From NCBI RefSeq assembly GCF_016919175.1, contig NZ_JAFFPU010000029.1, positions 70,205 to 134,204 on the forward strand: a stretch of DNA of 64,000 bases, given 5' to 3'. Position 1 is the stretch's first letter, and each line of letters opens with the position of its first letter. Source of the stretch: Leptospira ainlahdjerensis (GTDB taxonomy: Bacteria; Spirochaetota; Leptospiria; Leptospirales; Leptospiraceae). The position numbers and the translations under genes are program-made. The notes beneath the pieces are model-generated. The model ran no database searches. It saw only the letters and a program-made list of their open reading frames with translations, and was not told the DNA's origin. Below are positions 44,293 to 55,981 of this stretch, piece after piece.

Positions 44293-44320
44293 AAAAAAAA
44301 ATCCCGCCCTTTCGGGCGGG
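44293..44320 (-). terminator. terminator after the secreted TPR-like gene
   Basis: On the minus strand CCCGCCC-GAAA-GGGCGGG followed by a run of Ts; the stem occupies 44303-44320 and the T run 44293-44302. Textbook intrinsic terminator. Confidence 0.88.
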
Positions 44321-44374
44321 CCAAGTCAGTTAGAACTAGAGATGGGATGAATTAATGGGCTCAAGTTACTTGAG

Positions 44375-44824
44375 TTATTGCGCGTTCGCAACGTTCTCCA
44401 TGTGGATGGAACAAGCTTCTTGATATTTTTTATAAGCTTCTTCTTCAGCATTGAGGGCCGCGTCGATATCCCCGATTTTTTGATAGATTGAAATTACATT
44501 CTTAATGTTCTCAAGGGCTTGGCAGGATTTTCCTTGGCGAAACTCAGAAATGGATTTGAGGTAGAGAACCAAAGCGTAACCGGAAGATTCTTTTTCTCCC
44601 ATTTTCTCACGGACATTGAGGGATTGGTTATAAAGATCGATCGCCGAGTTGTAATCTCTCACTTTTTGTTTGAGACTTCCCAGAGCACTGAGTTTGTTTG
44701 CAAGTTGAATATCGTTCTCGGGTGTAAACTTAATAAGCTCTTCCTCGACCTTTTGGGCCTCTGGCATAGCATAAAGTCCAGTAAAAATGCTTAAAAAGAG
44801 AGCAGCTGTTATAAACTTGTTCAT
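44375..44824 (-). CDS. small secreted TPR-like protein
   Basis: 149 residues. Signal peptide 1-19 ([11 protein letters not shown]). The mature protein is all-helical with TPR-like repeats: [45 protein letters not shown] and [21 protein letters not shown]. Probably periplasmic and protein-binding. ATG with the AGGGGTGAT stretch upstream. Single gene, ended by a strong terminator; upstream lies the rnpB region on the other strand. Confidence 0.8.
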   Translation of the reverse strand: MNKFITAALFLSIFTGLYAMPEAQKVEEELIKFTPENDIQLANKLSALGSLKQKVRDYNSAIDLYNQSLNVREKMGEKESSGYALVLYLKSISEFRQGKSCQALENIKNVISIYQKIGDIDAALNAEEEAYKKYQEACSIHMENVANAQ

Positions 44825-44948
44825 CTTATCACCCCTAAATCCGTCTTCTGTATAGATATATGCAAGTGCCGTGCCAATTTTTGGGAAGAATCTCAGATTC
44901 TTTCTTTTTTTTCTGGTTCTGGGGAGGGCTTCAAAAATTGTCTAACGT

Positions 44949-45348
<400 letters not shown>

Positions 45349-45375
45349 CGAAATACTTTCGAATGAAGAATGAAA

Positions 45376-45437
45376 CTTCAGCCTGCAGTTGCGAAAGCAG
45401 CTATAGGCTGAAGATGCTGGAATCCATTCCGTTTTTT
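45376..45437 (+). terminator. 3' hairpins and terminator of rnpB
   Basis: CTTCAGCCT / AGGCTGAAG (45376-45413, with an inner CTGC/GCAG stem), then a GGAA-TCCA-TTCC hairpin running into six Ts at 45432-45437. Confidence 0.6.
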
Positions 45438-45498
45438 AACCTTTGCAGAAGCCGAAAGAAGGGACTCCGGCGAACAGTTACGATTTTGCGTTTATACA

Positions 45499-45802
45499 AC
45501 TTCGCCAAAACGACGAAGGAGAGTTTTTTAGAATAGAATTCTCGCGTTTATGCGAACTTCGTGAAAACGACGAAGGAGAGTTTTTTAGAACAGAATTCTC
45601 GCGTTTATGCGAACTTCGTGAAAACGACGAAGGAGAGTTTTTTAGAACAGAATTCTCGCGTTTATGCGAACTTCGTGAAAACGACGAAGGAGAGTTTTTT
45701 AGAATAGAATTCTCGCGTTTATGCGAACTTCGCCAAAACGACGAAGGAGAGTTTTTTAGAATAGAATTCTCGCGTTTATGCGAACTTCGTGAAAACGACG
45801 AG
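45499..45802 (+). repeat. 57-bp tandem repeat (VNTR), five units plus a partial
   Basis: Five full 57-base units from 45499 (ACTTCGTGAAAACGACGAAG, GAGAGTTTTTTAGAA, AATTCTCGCGTTTATGCGA), then 19 bases of a sixth. Units differ only at CGCC/CGTG and GAATAG/GAACAG. Since 57 is a multiple of three, one frame stays open through it, coding a 19-residue repeat, but no ribosome binding site supports translation. Each unit has CTTCGT...ACGAAG, able to fold. Confidence 0.93.
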
Positions 45803-45971
45803 ACTTACGGAAAGGAAAGGGATCCTTCCAAGATGGAAAAGTTCAGGTTTTTCAAATCGCAAAAAAACCAAAGAAAAGAAGCGGATTCTCATCCAAAGAT
45901 TAAGTGGAATGTTATAAATTTAGGAACGAGTTTGATCTTGCATAGGATCAATCTTAGGAAGAATAGAAAGA

Positions 45972-46394
45972 ATGCCAAAGCCGATTCGTTATCAATACAG
46001 TTATTCCCAGAAAGTTGCTTGGGGGGATATGGACGCCTTCGGACACGTAAATCACGTCGTCTATGCCAAATATTTTGAGAATGCAAGAGCAAGTTACTTC
46101 TCCGATCTAAAACTTTGGGATTCACCCGATCGTCCCTCAGAAGGTGGTCCCGTGATCACTCATATAGAAGTTGATTATAGAAAACAAGTCCGTTATCCGG
46201 AAATACTCTCGATCACTCTACAGGTGGATTCCGTAACTTCCCGCTCTTTTCATATATCCTGTACGATGTGGAATCAAGAAGAAGATTGTGTAGCGACAGC
46301 GAAAGGAGAATTTCTCTGGTTCAATTTTTCAACTCAAAGGCCCACCCAACTTCCGGATGTTTACAAAACCCTTCTTTTTCAGAAACAACCTTAA
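45972..46394 (+). CDS. hotdog-fold acyl-CoA thioesterase (YbgC/FadM-like)
   Basis: 140 residues. VAWGDMDAFGHVNHVVYAKYFENARASYF carries the 4-hydroxybenzoyl-CoA-thioesterase signature with the catalytic aspartate and the HVNH motif. GPVITHIEVDYRKQVRYPE follows, with a C-terminal strand ending QLPDVYKTLL. It releases fatty acids from acyl-CoA. ATG with AGGAAGAATAGAAAGA upstream. It sits downstream of rnpB and the VNTR; a second hotdog thioesterase is at 60398. Confidence 0.92.
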   Translation: MPKPIRYQYSYSQKVAWGDMDAFGHVNHVVYAKYFENARASYFSDLKLWDSPDRPSEGGPVITHIEVDYRKQVRYPEILSITLQVDSVTSRSFHISCTMWNQEEDCVATAKGEFLWFNFSTQRPTQLPDVYKTLLFQKQP

Positions 46395-47269
46395 ACCCGA
46401 AAGGAAGGGCCGTTTTAATCGACTTTTTTGTTTCGAATTTTTTTTGCTTTTCTTTGTTTTGCCGCTAAATCCTTTATTTTTAGAAGGTTTTGATCTTCTT
46501 TGGAAAACGATTCGAACTCATTTCTTTATGAGATCTTTTGAATTCTCTGGATTTGGAATATAATAAAAATAAAAAAAAAGCTATCTCGTTTTAATTCTCT
46601 CCGTTGAAGTCTCCTTATTCTTTCATGGAATGATTCCTCCGTATCGGACGTTTTTCTTTTTTACCCGATCTTTCCGAATTTTTGAGAATGAATTTTTTAG
46701 AAGTTTATTCTTGGCGGGTTCTCTTGTCACACATTCTCTCTGAGTTCAAAAAAAGCTCTAAGGGATTCTTTCCGAAAGATTGATTCTTTTTAGAGAAGAA
46801 GTAAAAATTCAAAAATGAGATAGAAGACTCTTCTTCGATTCTTAAAACCGATTGTTTTTTATTTTTAACTCTTTTTAAGAACGTGTAATTTCTTTGATTG
46901 TTTTTTTTACGTCTGGAAGAAGGACCGACTTTTTGGATTTATAGAACGATTTTCGATTTTCAAAAAAATATTTCTCCACTGTGAGGAATGAATTTCGAAG
47001 CTGAATCTTAAAAAGTCGGAGTTTCTTGCTGGGAGAGATGATCCGGAATCTACAAAAGTTTTTTCCAAAAAAGAATCCGTGATCCATTCTTAAATTAAAA
47101 AAATCAAAGTCGATACCCGTTCCGGGAATATGAGTTTTTTTACGAAGACCTGCGAAAAGAAAGAGGTCTTTTGGAAGTTAGGATCGTAAGAGTGTCCTTT
47201 GTTTTCGAACACTCTTATTTAGATTTTTGGTTTCTCTTTCGAAAATTCAGAATTCTATTCGATCAAATT
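46395..47269. other. 875-base A+T-rich gene-free stretch
   Basis: No gene is supported; short frames on both strands are Phe/Lys-rich artefacts without ribosome binding sites. Structures seen: AAGACCT / AGGTCTT around 47140 and TAAGAGTGT / ACACTCTTA at 47188-47218, the latter a possible terminator for the DoxX gene. No copy of the dispersed repeats. Confidence 0.55.
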
Positions 47270-47716
47270 CTAAAGTAGACTCAGAATCCAAGCATCCAAA
47301 GAATAAGCTCCTGCACCGGTGAAGACCAGAGCTAAAGCCGCGCCGGTCGCGAGAAGATGGAATTCATATCCTTCTCCTTTTTGCGCTCCGAACCAGTTGA
47401 TAAAAAAACCGTGCTCTTTGTGGACCAAAATCGCCGCGCCTAACATGATGATCGCGATGCTCAGAGCCGTAAAACGGGTCAAAAGACCGAACACAAGAGC
47501 GACGGAACCGAGGGATTCACCGATGATTACGAGGAAGGCTACGATGGTCGGAAGTCCGGCCGTTCCCGTAAAATAACCCATCGTCCCTTTGAAACCGTAA
47601 CCCCCGAACCACCCAAGAAGTTTTTGAGCTCCGTGAGGAAAAATTACAATTCCCAGTACCAATCTTAAAAGGAAGGGGCCTAGGTCTGAACTTGTGGAAA
47701 AAAGTGTCTCTAACAT
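47270..47716 (-). CDS. DoxX-family membrane protein
   Basis: 148 residues, four membrane helices. [26 protein letters not shown] is the DoxX opening; [34 protein letters not shown] and [27 protein letters not shown] follow. In other bacteria DoxX-type proteins belong to membrane oxidoreductase or redox-stress systems; no clear role. AAAAGGAGAATCAG lies before the ATG. Two inverted repeats in the promoter suggest control by a MarR/HxlR-type regulator. Confidence 0.9.
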   Translation of the reverse strand: MLETLFSTSSDLGPFLLRLVLGIVIFPHGAQKLLGWFGGYGFKGTMGYFTGTAGLPTIVAFLVIIGESLGSVALVFGLLTRFTALSIAIIMLGAAILVHKEHGFFINWFGAQKGEGYEFHLLATGAALALVFTGAGAYSLDAWILSLL

Positions 47717-47739
47717 TCTGATTCTCCTTTTGCTCTACT

Positions 47740-47799
47740 TTAATACTTTAAGTTTGAAGTAGTCGCTTTATTCTTCAATAGTTTAAATATGAACTATTG
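47740..47799. promoter_or_regulatory. two inverted repeats in the DoxX promoter region
   Basis: CAATAGTT-TAAATATG-AACTATTG at 47776-47799 is an 8-bp perfect inverted repeat. Next to it CTACTTTAA...TTTGAAGTAG (about 47740-47765) is a near-perfect one. Spacing and composition suit dimeric repressors such as HxlR/MarR; no such gene is adjacent. Confidence 0.45.
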
Positions 47800-47992
47800 G
47801 GTCAAGACAAAATTCTTCTCGAGGAATCGTTTCTGGTGAATTCGCACTGGATTCTTTTCCGGGCGAAAATGAGAGGACCTCGATAAATTAGGCGCGGATT
47901 CTTATAACTTAGAGATTGTTACGAACCTTTGCCTTGAGAAAGCAGTTTAAAAAGACTTGCCTTGCTTCCCCAAAGGGAGAGTTTCTTTCGTC

Positions 47993-49351
47993 ATGTGTGA
48001 TACATTCTTAGCGACACCTTCTTTTACCGGCAACGGTTCCATGATTTTTGGGAAGAATTCGGATCGGGAACCAAACGAGGCGCAAGCGCTGCTCCGCGTT
48101 CCTTCCCGCTCGAATGAAAAAGAGACAAAGTGTACGTATATTCAGGTTCCGAGCGTAAGAGAAACACAAGAAGTCATTTTATCCAAGCCCTTCCAGATGT
48201 GGGGCGCCGAAATGGGAGCGAATGCTTCGGGAGTTGTGATCGGAAACGAAGCCGTTTTTACAAAAATTCCTTTCGAAAAAAAGAACCAAGGGCTTACGGG
48301 AATGGATCTTCTTCGTCTTTCTTTGGAAAGAAGTAAAAACGCCGAGAGTGCAAGAGAAACCATTCTTCAACTTTTGGAACAGTTCGGTCAAGATGCCTGC
48401 GGCGGTTATTCGAATTCTTCTTTTTATTATCACAATAGTTTTTTGATCGCCGATTCTCAGAACGCTTTTGTTTTGGAGACCGCCGGCAAGTTCTGGGCTT
48501 GGAAAAAAATCGAAGGCTTTTATTCGATCTCAAACGGTCTTACCCTGGAAGACAACTACGACGCAATCCATCCGCGCGCGGTCGAGTTTGCTCTGAAGGA
48601 AGGTTGGGTTAAAAAAGGGGAATCCTTTTCGTTTCGGAACGCATTCTCGGATTCTTTTTTTACTTTTTTTAGTAAGTGTAAGGTTCGTCGTGCAAGGACC
48701 GCTTCCATGGGAGAATCCAAAAAAGGAAATTTCGATCCTCGTGCAGCGATGGAAATTCTAAGACAGGAAGGGGAACCGGGAAACATCCATTCTTTTTATC
48801 CTTCTTCTTCGGATATGGGTTCGGTTTGTCTTCACGCAACCGGTCCGATTACGCCTAACGGTACTACGGGTTCTTTTGTCGCTGAGCTCAAAAACGTGGT
48901 TTCCAAAAATCGTTTTTGGTTTACGGGAACTGCGATTCCTTCGATTTCCCTTTTTCTTCCCGCCGGTTTTCCTGGGACCAGTTTTTTGGAGAAGAATTTT
49001 GAACAGCCGGGAGCCGCTCTGGACACTTCTCTCTGGTGGACTCATGAAAAATTTTACAGGGAGATCCAACGTTTTTATCCCGACGCGAAAAATTTGATTC
49101 AGCCGCGGATCGCTTCTTTGGAAGAAGAATGGTTTCAAGAACTTTCCAAATTGGAGAAGAATTCCAATCCTTCCAGGGAGATCGATCTTTTGAGCGAAAA
49201 GGCGACGAGAGTCGCGCTTCAGGAATATCGTTTTTGGAACGCGAATTTGTTAAGCGAATTGAAGAAAAAGCGCCCCAAGAAGGCCTTTGCTCCGTTCTAC
49301 AACCTGCAATGGTCTTCTTGGAATCAAAAGGTGGGAATCAACGTTTCTTAG
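47993..49351 (+). CDS. C69/secernin-like N-terminal-nucleophile hydrolase
   Basis: 452 residues from ATG 47993, giving [15 protein letters not shown]: after Met removal Cys2 becomes the N-terminal nucleophile. A longer frame to TTG 47957 would bury it. [33 protein letters not shown] and [21 protein letters not shown] are C69-dipeptidase/secernin marks. Substrate unknown: dipeptides in lactobacilli, other amides in relatives. GGGAGAG lies 11-16 bases before the ATG. Convergent with terC-like gene, overlapping by 14 bases. Confidence 0.88.
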   Translation: MCDTFLATPSFTGNGSMIFGKNSDREPNEAQALLRVPSRSNEKETKCTYIQVPSVRETQEVILSKPFQMWGAEMGANASGVVIGNEAVFTKIPFEKKNQGLTGMDLLRLSLERSKNAESARETILQLLEQFGQDACGGYSNSSFYYHNSFLIADSQNAFVLETAGKFWAWKKIEGFYSISNGLTLEDNYDAIHPRAVEFALKEGWVKKGESFSFRNAFSDSFFTFFSKCKVRRARTASMGESKKGNFDPRAAMEILRQEGEPGNIHSFYPSSSDMGSVCLHATGPITPNGTTGSFVAELKNVVSKNRFWFTGTAIPSISLFLPAGFPGTSFLEKNFEQPGAALDTSLWWTHEKFYREIQRFYPDAKNLIQPRIASLEEEWFQELSKLEKNSNPSREIDLLSEKATRVALQEYRFWNANLLSELKKKRPKKAFAPFYNLQWSSWNQKVGINVS

Positions 49352-50060
49352 AAGCGGATTTCCGAATTCTTAAATTGATAAGTTCCACGCCGAGAGAAAA
49401 CGCCATCGAAAAATAGACGTATCCTTTCGGTATGTGAAAGTGAAGTCCGTCCGCAAATAACATCGCACCGATCATGATTAAAAAAGATAGTGCGAGAATT
49501 TTCATCGTCGGGTGTTCGTTGATAAAATCGCTCACCGAACCGGAAAAGATCAACATTACGATCATCGAAAGAATGACCGCTACTACCATCACTTCGAAAT
49601 TTCCGGAAAGACCGACCGCAGTTACGATCGAATCCACCGAAAAGATGATGTCCAAAAGGATGAGTTGTACGATGACTCCCCAGAAGGAAACTTTTTCTTT
49701 CTGGGATCCTGAATTGCCTTCTTCGTCGGCTCCTTCAATTTTCCCGTGAATCTCGCTCGTACTTTTGGCGATTAGAAATAGTCCCCCGCCCAACATAATG
49801 AGGTCCCTTCCGGAGACAGCAAAATCGAAAACCGTAAAAAGTGCATTGGTAAGAGAAGCGATCCAAGTGACGGCAAAGAGAAGTCCGATTCTAAAACCGA
49901 GGGCGAGGGTAAGTCCCAAGTTTCTCGCTTTCGCTTGTTGATTTTTTGCAAGTTTTCCCGCCACGATGGAAAGAAATACGATGTTGTCGATTCCGAGTAC
50001 GATTTCCATCAGGGTGAGGGTAAGGATTGCGACGATCTTATCGGGAGTTAGGAGTTCCAT
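49338..50060 (-). CDS. TerC-family integral membrane protein
   Basis: 240 residues, seven predicted helices. [14 protein letters not shown] and [19 protein letters not shown] are the paired acidic membrane motifs of TerC, proposed metal (Mn2+) sites; between them a charged cytoplasmic loop (~105-125) is present. [28 protein letters not shown] closes the family core. Members export Mn2+ or support secreted-protein metallation. Ends inside the C-terminus of the convergent C69 gene (14-base overlap). Divergent from the peroxiredoxin-like gene, 77 bases apart. Confidence 0.92.
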   Translation of the reverse strand: MELLTPDKIVAILTLTLMEIVLGIDNIVFLSIVAGKLAKNQQAKARNLGLTLALGFRIGLLFAVTWIASLTNALFTVFDFAVSGRDLIMLGGGLFLIAKSTSEIHGKIEGADEEGNSGSQKEKVSFWGVIVQLILLDIIFSVDSIVTAVGLSGNFEVMVVAVILSMIVMLIFSGSVSDFINEHPTMKILALSFLIMIGAMLFADGLHFHIPKGYVYFSMAFSLGVELINLRIRKSASKKR

Positions 50061-50137
50061 GCAAATGCAGTTAATTTTTCGAAAACCAAGAAATCAATCG
50101 ATTTACAAGGAAATTTAAGAGGTCATACTGGGGAAGT

Positions 50138-50701
50138 ATGGAGTTTCTTCCGGAAGTTTTTCGAAACAAAGAGGTGAATGGAATTCACCTTCGCGCCAAA
50201 ACGATTCTTTCCTGTCTTCCACCTCGTTTGAGCCTTCTCGTTTTTTTGAGACATTCCGGTTGTATTTTTAGCAGAGAAGCTGTGCAGGATCTGAGAGAAA
50301 TTTCGGAGTCCTGTCTTTCCTTTCCCCCGATCCTTTTTTTCTTTCCCGGAGAATCGGAAGATGCGATAGAATTTTTTGCAGGAATCTGGGAGGACGCTTC
50401 GGTCGTCGCGGATTCTCAGATTGAATTCTATCGAAGCCTGGGTTTAAAAAATGCAAACATCGTTCAGCTTGCGGGTCCTGAGGTTTTAATCGGAACCGCA
50501 AGAGCCACTTTTAAGGGGCATTTTTACGGGCTTCCGGGGAAACATTCTCTGCAAATGCCGGGGGTCTTTTTGGTCGTTAAGGATCGGATCGTTTGGGAAC
50601 ATTCTTACAGACATATCGGAGATCATCCCGATTGGAGAAACCTCCCCGGAGTAACCTTGCTTCCGGGTGCCGAATTCGGTCCGGACGTGATGCCTGCGTA
50701 A
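50138..50701 (+). CDS. peroxiredoxin-like AhpC/TSA-family protein, single active Cys
   Basis: 187 residues, thioredoxin fold of the PRXL2/SelL-like group. [14 protein letters not shown] places Cys42 at the active site; the second CxxC position is Ser45, so it would be a 1-Cys or CxxS type. Later features are a conserved [13 protein letters not shown] loop and [19 protein letters not shown], typical of the family. Probably reduces peroxides or disulfides. A DEAD-box helicase gene starts 27 bases after its stop; no ribosome binding site is evident there, so translation may be coupled. Confidence 0.85.
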   Translation: MEFLPEVFRNKEVNGIHLRAKTILSCLPPRLSLLVFLRHSGCIFSREAVQDLREISESCLSFPPILFFFPGESEDAIEFFAGIWEDASVVADSQIEFYRSLGLKNANIVQLAGPEVLIGTARATFKGHFYGLPGKHSLQMPGVFLVVKDRIVWEHSYRHIGDHPDWRNLPGVTLLPGAEFGPDVMPA

Positions 50702-50728
50702 AAATGAAAACTTATTCTTCTATTCTCT

Positions 50729-52048
50729 TTGGGGATCTCTCAAATCCTGGATGAAACAAGCCGGTTCCCATTGCACAATCCAATAGAAAATTTTTCGAAT
50801 CTTCCTTTAGCTCCTTTAATCCAGCAATCCATCAAAGACGTTGGATATTCAAAACCGACGCCGATTCAAATTCAGGCGATTCCTCCTTTGCTCGAAGGAA
50901 AAGACCTTTTGGGTTGCGCCCAAACAGGGACCGGTAAAACGGCAGCCTTCGCGCTTCCGATTCTTCATCGTTTATTTTCGAATCATCGAAAGGCCGCGGC
51001 AAAACAAACCCGAGTTTTGGTTTTGACTCCTACGAGAGAACTCGCGATCCAAGTTCACGATAGTTTTAAAGTCTACGGCCAACATCTGAAATTAAAAACC
51101 GCCGTAATCTTCGGAGGGGTAGGTCAGAGCCCTCAGGTAAAAAGTCTTTCTTCCGGTGTGGACGTTCTTGTGGCGACACCGGGAAGGCTCGTGGATCTGA
51201 TCGATCAAAGATTCTTAAGTTTGAACGAACTTGAAGTTTTCGTTTTGGACGAAGCGGATCGGATGCTCGATATGGGTTTTATTCACTCCATAAAAAAGAT
51301 CATCGCGATGCTGCCGAAAAAACGTCATAATCTTTTCTTCTCGGCGACAATGCCCCCTGATATTGAAAAACTTGCGGGGACAATGCTCGTAAATCCGGTT
51401 CGAATCGAAGTGACTCCGGTTTCTTCTACAGTAGAATTGATTCAGCAATCGGTAATGTTTGTGGATTCCGACAAAAAGAAGGAACTTCTAAAACATCTTT
51501 TTAAGAATCCGGAACTAAAAAGAGTGATCGTTTTTACGAAGACAAAACACGGGGCCAATCGTGTTTCCGAACTTTTGGGGAAGAGCGGAATTTCCGTGGA
51601 TGTGATTCACGGGAACAAATCCCAATCCGCGAGACAAAGAGCTTTAGAAGATTTTAGAGCCGGAAAAATCCGCGCACTCATCGCGACCGATATCGCGGCG
51701 AGAGGGATCGACATCGATGAAATTTCCCACGTGATCAATTATGAGATTCCGAACATTCCCGAAAGTTACGTGCATAGAATCGGAAGGACTGCGAGAGCGG
51801 GTACTCAAGGGGTCGCAATTTCGTTATGCGACATGGAAGAGAGGGCCTTCGTTCGGGACATCGAAAGAGTGATCGGTCAGAAGATTCCCGTCAATCAACA
51901 ACAACCTTTCCATTCGGAAAACGTAATGCACTTTACCGGACGGATCAAGCCCAAGTCGAATTCGGGAGGCAGACCTCCACAGAGATTCCATTCGTCTCCC
52001 AGTCGTAAAAAGACGAATTCTCCTTCGAAGCAGAGATCTTTCCGTTAA
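50729..52048 (+). CDS. DEAD-box ATP-dependent RNA helicase (RhlE-like)
   Basis: 439 residues. Q motif KPTPIQIQAIPPLL, motif I AQTGTGKT, Ia LTPTRELAIQ, GG, Ib ATPGRLVD, II VLDEADRMLDMGF, III FSATMPP, IV VIVFTKTKHGAN, V ATDIAARGIDI and VI HRIGRTARAG. The C-terminal 60 residues are basic and low-complexity (GGRPPQRFHSSPSRKKTNSP), typical of RhlE RNA-binding tails. Start uncertain: TTG 50729 has no Shine-Dalgarno; TTG 50771 also fits just before the conserved IENFSNLPLAP. No ATG is available in this frame. Confidence 0.94.
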   Translation: MGISQILDETSRFPLHNPIENFSNLPLAPLIQQSIKDVGYSKPTPIQIQAIPPLLEGKDLLGCAQTGTGKTAAFALPILHRLFSNHRKAAAKQTRVLVLTPTRELAIQVHDSFKVYGQHLKLKTAVIFGGVGQSPQVKSLSSGVDVLVATPGRLVDLIDQRFLSLNELEVFVLDEADRMLDMGFIHSIKKIIAMLPKKRHNLFFSATMPPDIEKLAGTMLVNPVRIEVTPVSSTVELIQQSVMFVDSDKKKELLKHLFKNPELKRVIVFTKTKHGANRVSELLGKSGISVDVIHGNKSQSARQRALEDFRAGKIRALIATDIAARGIDIDEISHVINYEIPNIPESYVHRIGRTARAGTQGVAISLCDMEERAFVRDIERVIGQKIPVNQQQPFHSENVMHFTGRIKPKSNSGGRPPQRFHSSPSRKKTNSPSKQRSFR

Positions 52049-52059
52049 GGGGAGGTTTA

Positions 52060-52238
52060 GTCGGAACTCCGACAATTCTACCGTAAAAGTCGCGGGCCCC
52101 ACCCTGATCTTGGGAAACTCAGTGCATCGCTTCCTATGGGGCGCTCGCAGGGGCGGGGGGCGGAAGATTTCCGGAGGACTTTCCTTTATCACAAAATTCT
52201 AATTTTGCAAACACAAATCCCCGTGTAGGAACTCCTAC
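52060..52238 (-). repeat. GC-rich intergenic repeat, copy E
   Basis: Perfect boundaries GTCGGA-AC-TCCGAC and GTAGGA-AC-TCCTAC, with TATCACAAAATTC and the core in reverse orientation. It carries an extra segment (52112-52150, GGGAAACTCAGTGCATCGCT, then TCCTATGGGGCGCTCGCAG) in the middle of the GC-rich core that copies A-D lack. Confidence 0.88.
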
Positions 52239-52281
52239 AAAACCCTTTCATGCTGGACAATTCTCTTTGCACCCCCTCCTA

Positions 52282-52438
52282 ACTTGTGGATAAGCTTACG
52301 CTGATCTCGGGAAACTCAGTGCGTCGCTTCCTTATGGGGCGCTGCAGGGGAGCGGTGGCGAGAAAAACTCAGGAGACTTTTCCTCCATCAGAAAAACAAA
52401 TTTTTCGCGAGCCAAAACCCCTGCGTAGGAACTCCAGC
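52282..52438 (-). repeat. GC-rich intergenic repeat, copy F
   Basis: Tandem to E and in the same orientation, more diverged. It has the same extra segment (52309-52346), a weak right boundary (GTAGGAACTCCAGC) and no clear left one. An isolated TGTGGATAA lies at 52285. Confidence 0.75.
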
Positions 52439-52454
52439 AGATTCCTAAAAATGT

Positions 52455-52889
52455 TTATCTCACCACGGTGACCGAACAAGGCGCGTGGTGGACAATTCGG
52501 TCAGAAACGGAACCGACTAAAAATCTTCCGACCGCAGAAAGCCCTCTTGAACCGATAACGATCATATCATATTTTCCTTTTGCCGCGGTCTCTACGATCG
52601 TATCCGCAGGGTACCCCTCAAGGACCAAACGATCCCATTTGATTTCCGGAGATTCATCCAAGGTAGAATGAATCTTTTCAAATCTCTGCTCGCTGATCCA
52701 CTTTACCCGGTCTTTTCCCTCGGGGGCCTTTTCATAATAACCGGGAAGGGGACCGAATTCTTCGACAACTTCCAAGATCGTCAGACTCGCACTCGAAACC
52801 TTTGCAAGCGCGATTCCCATTTCCAACGCTTTTTTAGAACTCTCGGAGCCGTCCACAGGAACCAGTATTTTTTTAATCAGTCTTTGCAT
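52455..52889 (-). CDS. UspA-type universal stress protein
   Basis: 144 residues from ATG 52889; a longer frame to 52982 adds unrelated sequence. [20 protein letters not shown] opens the domain; the ATP-binding mark [17 protein letters not shown] (G-2x-G-9x-GS) is present, followed by [11 protein letters not shown]. So an ATP-binding, UspFG/MJ0577-like member. Single gene; the divergent neighbour is a sigma-like protein starting 54-156 bases away. Confidence 0.93.
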   Translation of the reverse strand: MQRLIKKILVPVDGSESSKKALEMGIALAKVSSASLTILEVVEEFGPLPGYYEKAPEGKDRVKWISEQRFEKIHSTLDESPEIKWDRLVLEGYPADTIVETAAKGKYDMIVIGSRGLSAVGRFLVGSVSDRIVHHAPCSVTVVR

Positions 52890-53045
52890 GTTTTTTCTCT
52901 TTTGCAGAAGTGTATCTCCCCGAGTCGGTTTTCCAATCAAAAAATGGAAAATTTTATACAAAGGAGCATTGATTTTGATCAAAGGTGGAAGGACGAATCG
53001 CCAAAAGTTTTAGACAAAGAAAACAAAATTCTCCCTTTTTCGACT

Positions 53046-53888
53046 ATGAATCAAAAGACCGACATAGATCGAATATTAGTAAATTCTTATTTAGAATATA
53101 AGAAAACGGGAAAACCAGATCAGCTTTTAAAACAAGCCGATTTCTGGGTCCAAAGGTTTGCTGTCCGTAAATACTCCCTGGACGAAGACGGAAGGTCGGA
53201 AGTCCTCCTCAATTTTATACAAAGAATCGAAAGCTTCGTAAAAATCTACGAGACACAAGGATACAGAAATTTTCCGGCCTTTGCGTTCGTTTTTTGGAAA
53301 CACCTGGTCTTCAATCAATGGAAAAAGGAAAAAAAACGCTCCCAAAAAGAAGCCGCTTATTTGGATCCAGACCGGCTGGAAGGAGCTCCTTCTTTCGAAC
53401 CCGGACAAGAAAAACGGATCGATCCTTTCCGCATTTTTCTTAGGGACATTTGGGAAAAAGGGGATTCAAGGGGAATTCTCATCTTCAAATTGAAACACAA
53501 TCTTTATTTGGAAAGAAAGGAGATTCTTCTTCTCAAAAGAATCCTCTTAGCCTCCGGAAATTCCGTTTCGGAATTCTTGAAAGAAAGAAAGGAAAAACGA
53601 TTTCGTTGTAGAAACAAAGAACTTCTGCTCCTGGAAAAATTGGAATCTTCTCATCAGATCCGATTCTCCAGACGAGAGGGGGCGATCTTTCTCTCCTCCA
53701 GGCTCAAAGAAAAATTCAAAAAAAAACTTCTCAAAGCCGATTCTATTTATACCTTTCTGGAAATCGCAATTTGGTTTGGCTGGAACGAACACGGAGTCAA
53801 AAGACTCTATCACCAAACAATGAATAGCCTAAGACGATCGGGAATCGACTCGGAAGAGGATCTCTCCCAAGAATCCAAGTCGGCTTAG
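53046..53888 (+). CDS. divergent sigma-70-like protein
   Basis: 280 residues from ATG 53046; ATG 52944 is an in-frame alternative, neither with a clear Shine-Dalgarno. Residues ~30-95 resemble sigma region 2: a helix, then DGRSEVLLNFIQRIESFVKI, then FPAFAFVFWKHLVFNQWKKEKKR. The C-terminus (~240-265, SIYTFLEIAIWFGWNEHGV plus KRLYHQTMNSLRR) parallels region 4 of the ECF sigma at 41289 (YAEIAEVLGTNVGTVKSRLF). Between them is a highly basic helical region rather than region 3. So a very divergent sigma factor or sigma-derived regulator; inference only. No anti-sigma gene adjacent. Confidence 0.6.
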   Translation: MNQKTDIDRILVNSYLEYKKTGKPDQLLKQADFWVQRFAVRKYSLDEDGRSEVLLNFIQRIESFVKIYETQGYRNFPAFAFVFWKHLVFNQWKKEKKRSQKEAAYLDPDRLEGAPSFEPGQEKRIDPFRIFLRDIWEKGDSRGILIFKLKHNLYLERKEILLLKRILLASGNSVSEFLKERKEKRFRCRNKELLLLEKLESSHQIRFSRREGAIFLSSRLKEKFKKKLLKADSIYTFLEIAIWFGWNEHGVKRLYHQTMNSLRRSGIDSEEDLSQESKSA

Positions 53889-54162
53889 TCCGAAAAGATT
53901 TTCCTAAGAATCGTTTTGGAAAAAGTCCTTACCGATTCGAATTTTGGAAAGAAGAATCGAATCTTTTCTGCGAATCCATTTTTTTAGGACCACTTGTAAA
54001 TTTTGTGTCAGAATCCGGTCTTTTTAAGTCGTCCCTTGTTTCTTGGAAAGGAATTGTTGACCGATGCCTGTATGCGGAAAAAAATAAGCTCGTCTGATAA
54101 TGTGTAGATCACTTCCATACATCCCATACAATGGTTGTTCCAATTTTAAAAAAGAGTAAGAA

Positions 54163-55965
<1,803 letters not shown>

Positions 55966-55981
55966 TGAATTACTCCGTTTA

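Noticed and set aside
45499..45802. CRISPR array
   Set aside because: Units are directly joined with no distinct spacers, and no cas genes are present.
45443..46078. 211-codon frame coding a 19-residue repeat
   Set aside because: Open only because the VNTR unit is a multiple of three; no ribosome binding site, and it overlaps the thioesterase start.
46875..47087. 70-codon minus-strand frame
   Set aside because: Phe/Lys-rich in an A+T-rich stretch, no ribosome binding site, no protein-like pattern.
52668..53045. N-terminal extension of the sigma-like protein
   Set aside because: It is antisense to the UspA gene, whose reading is certain.
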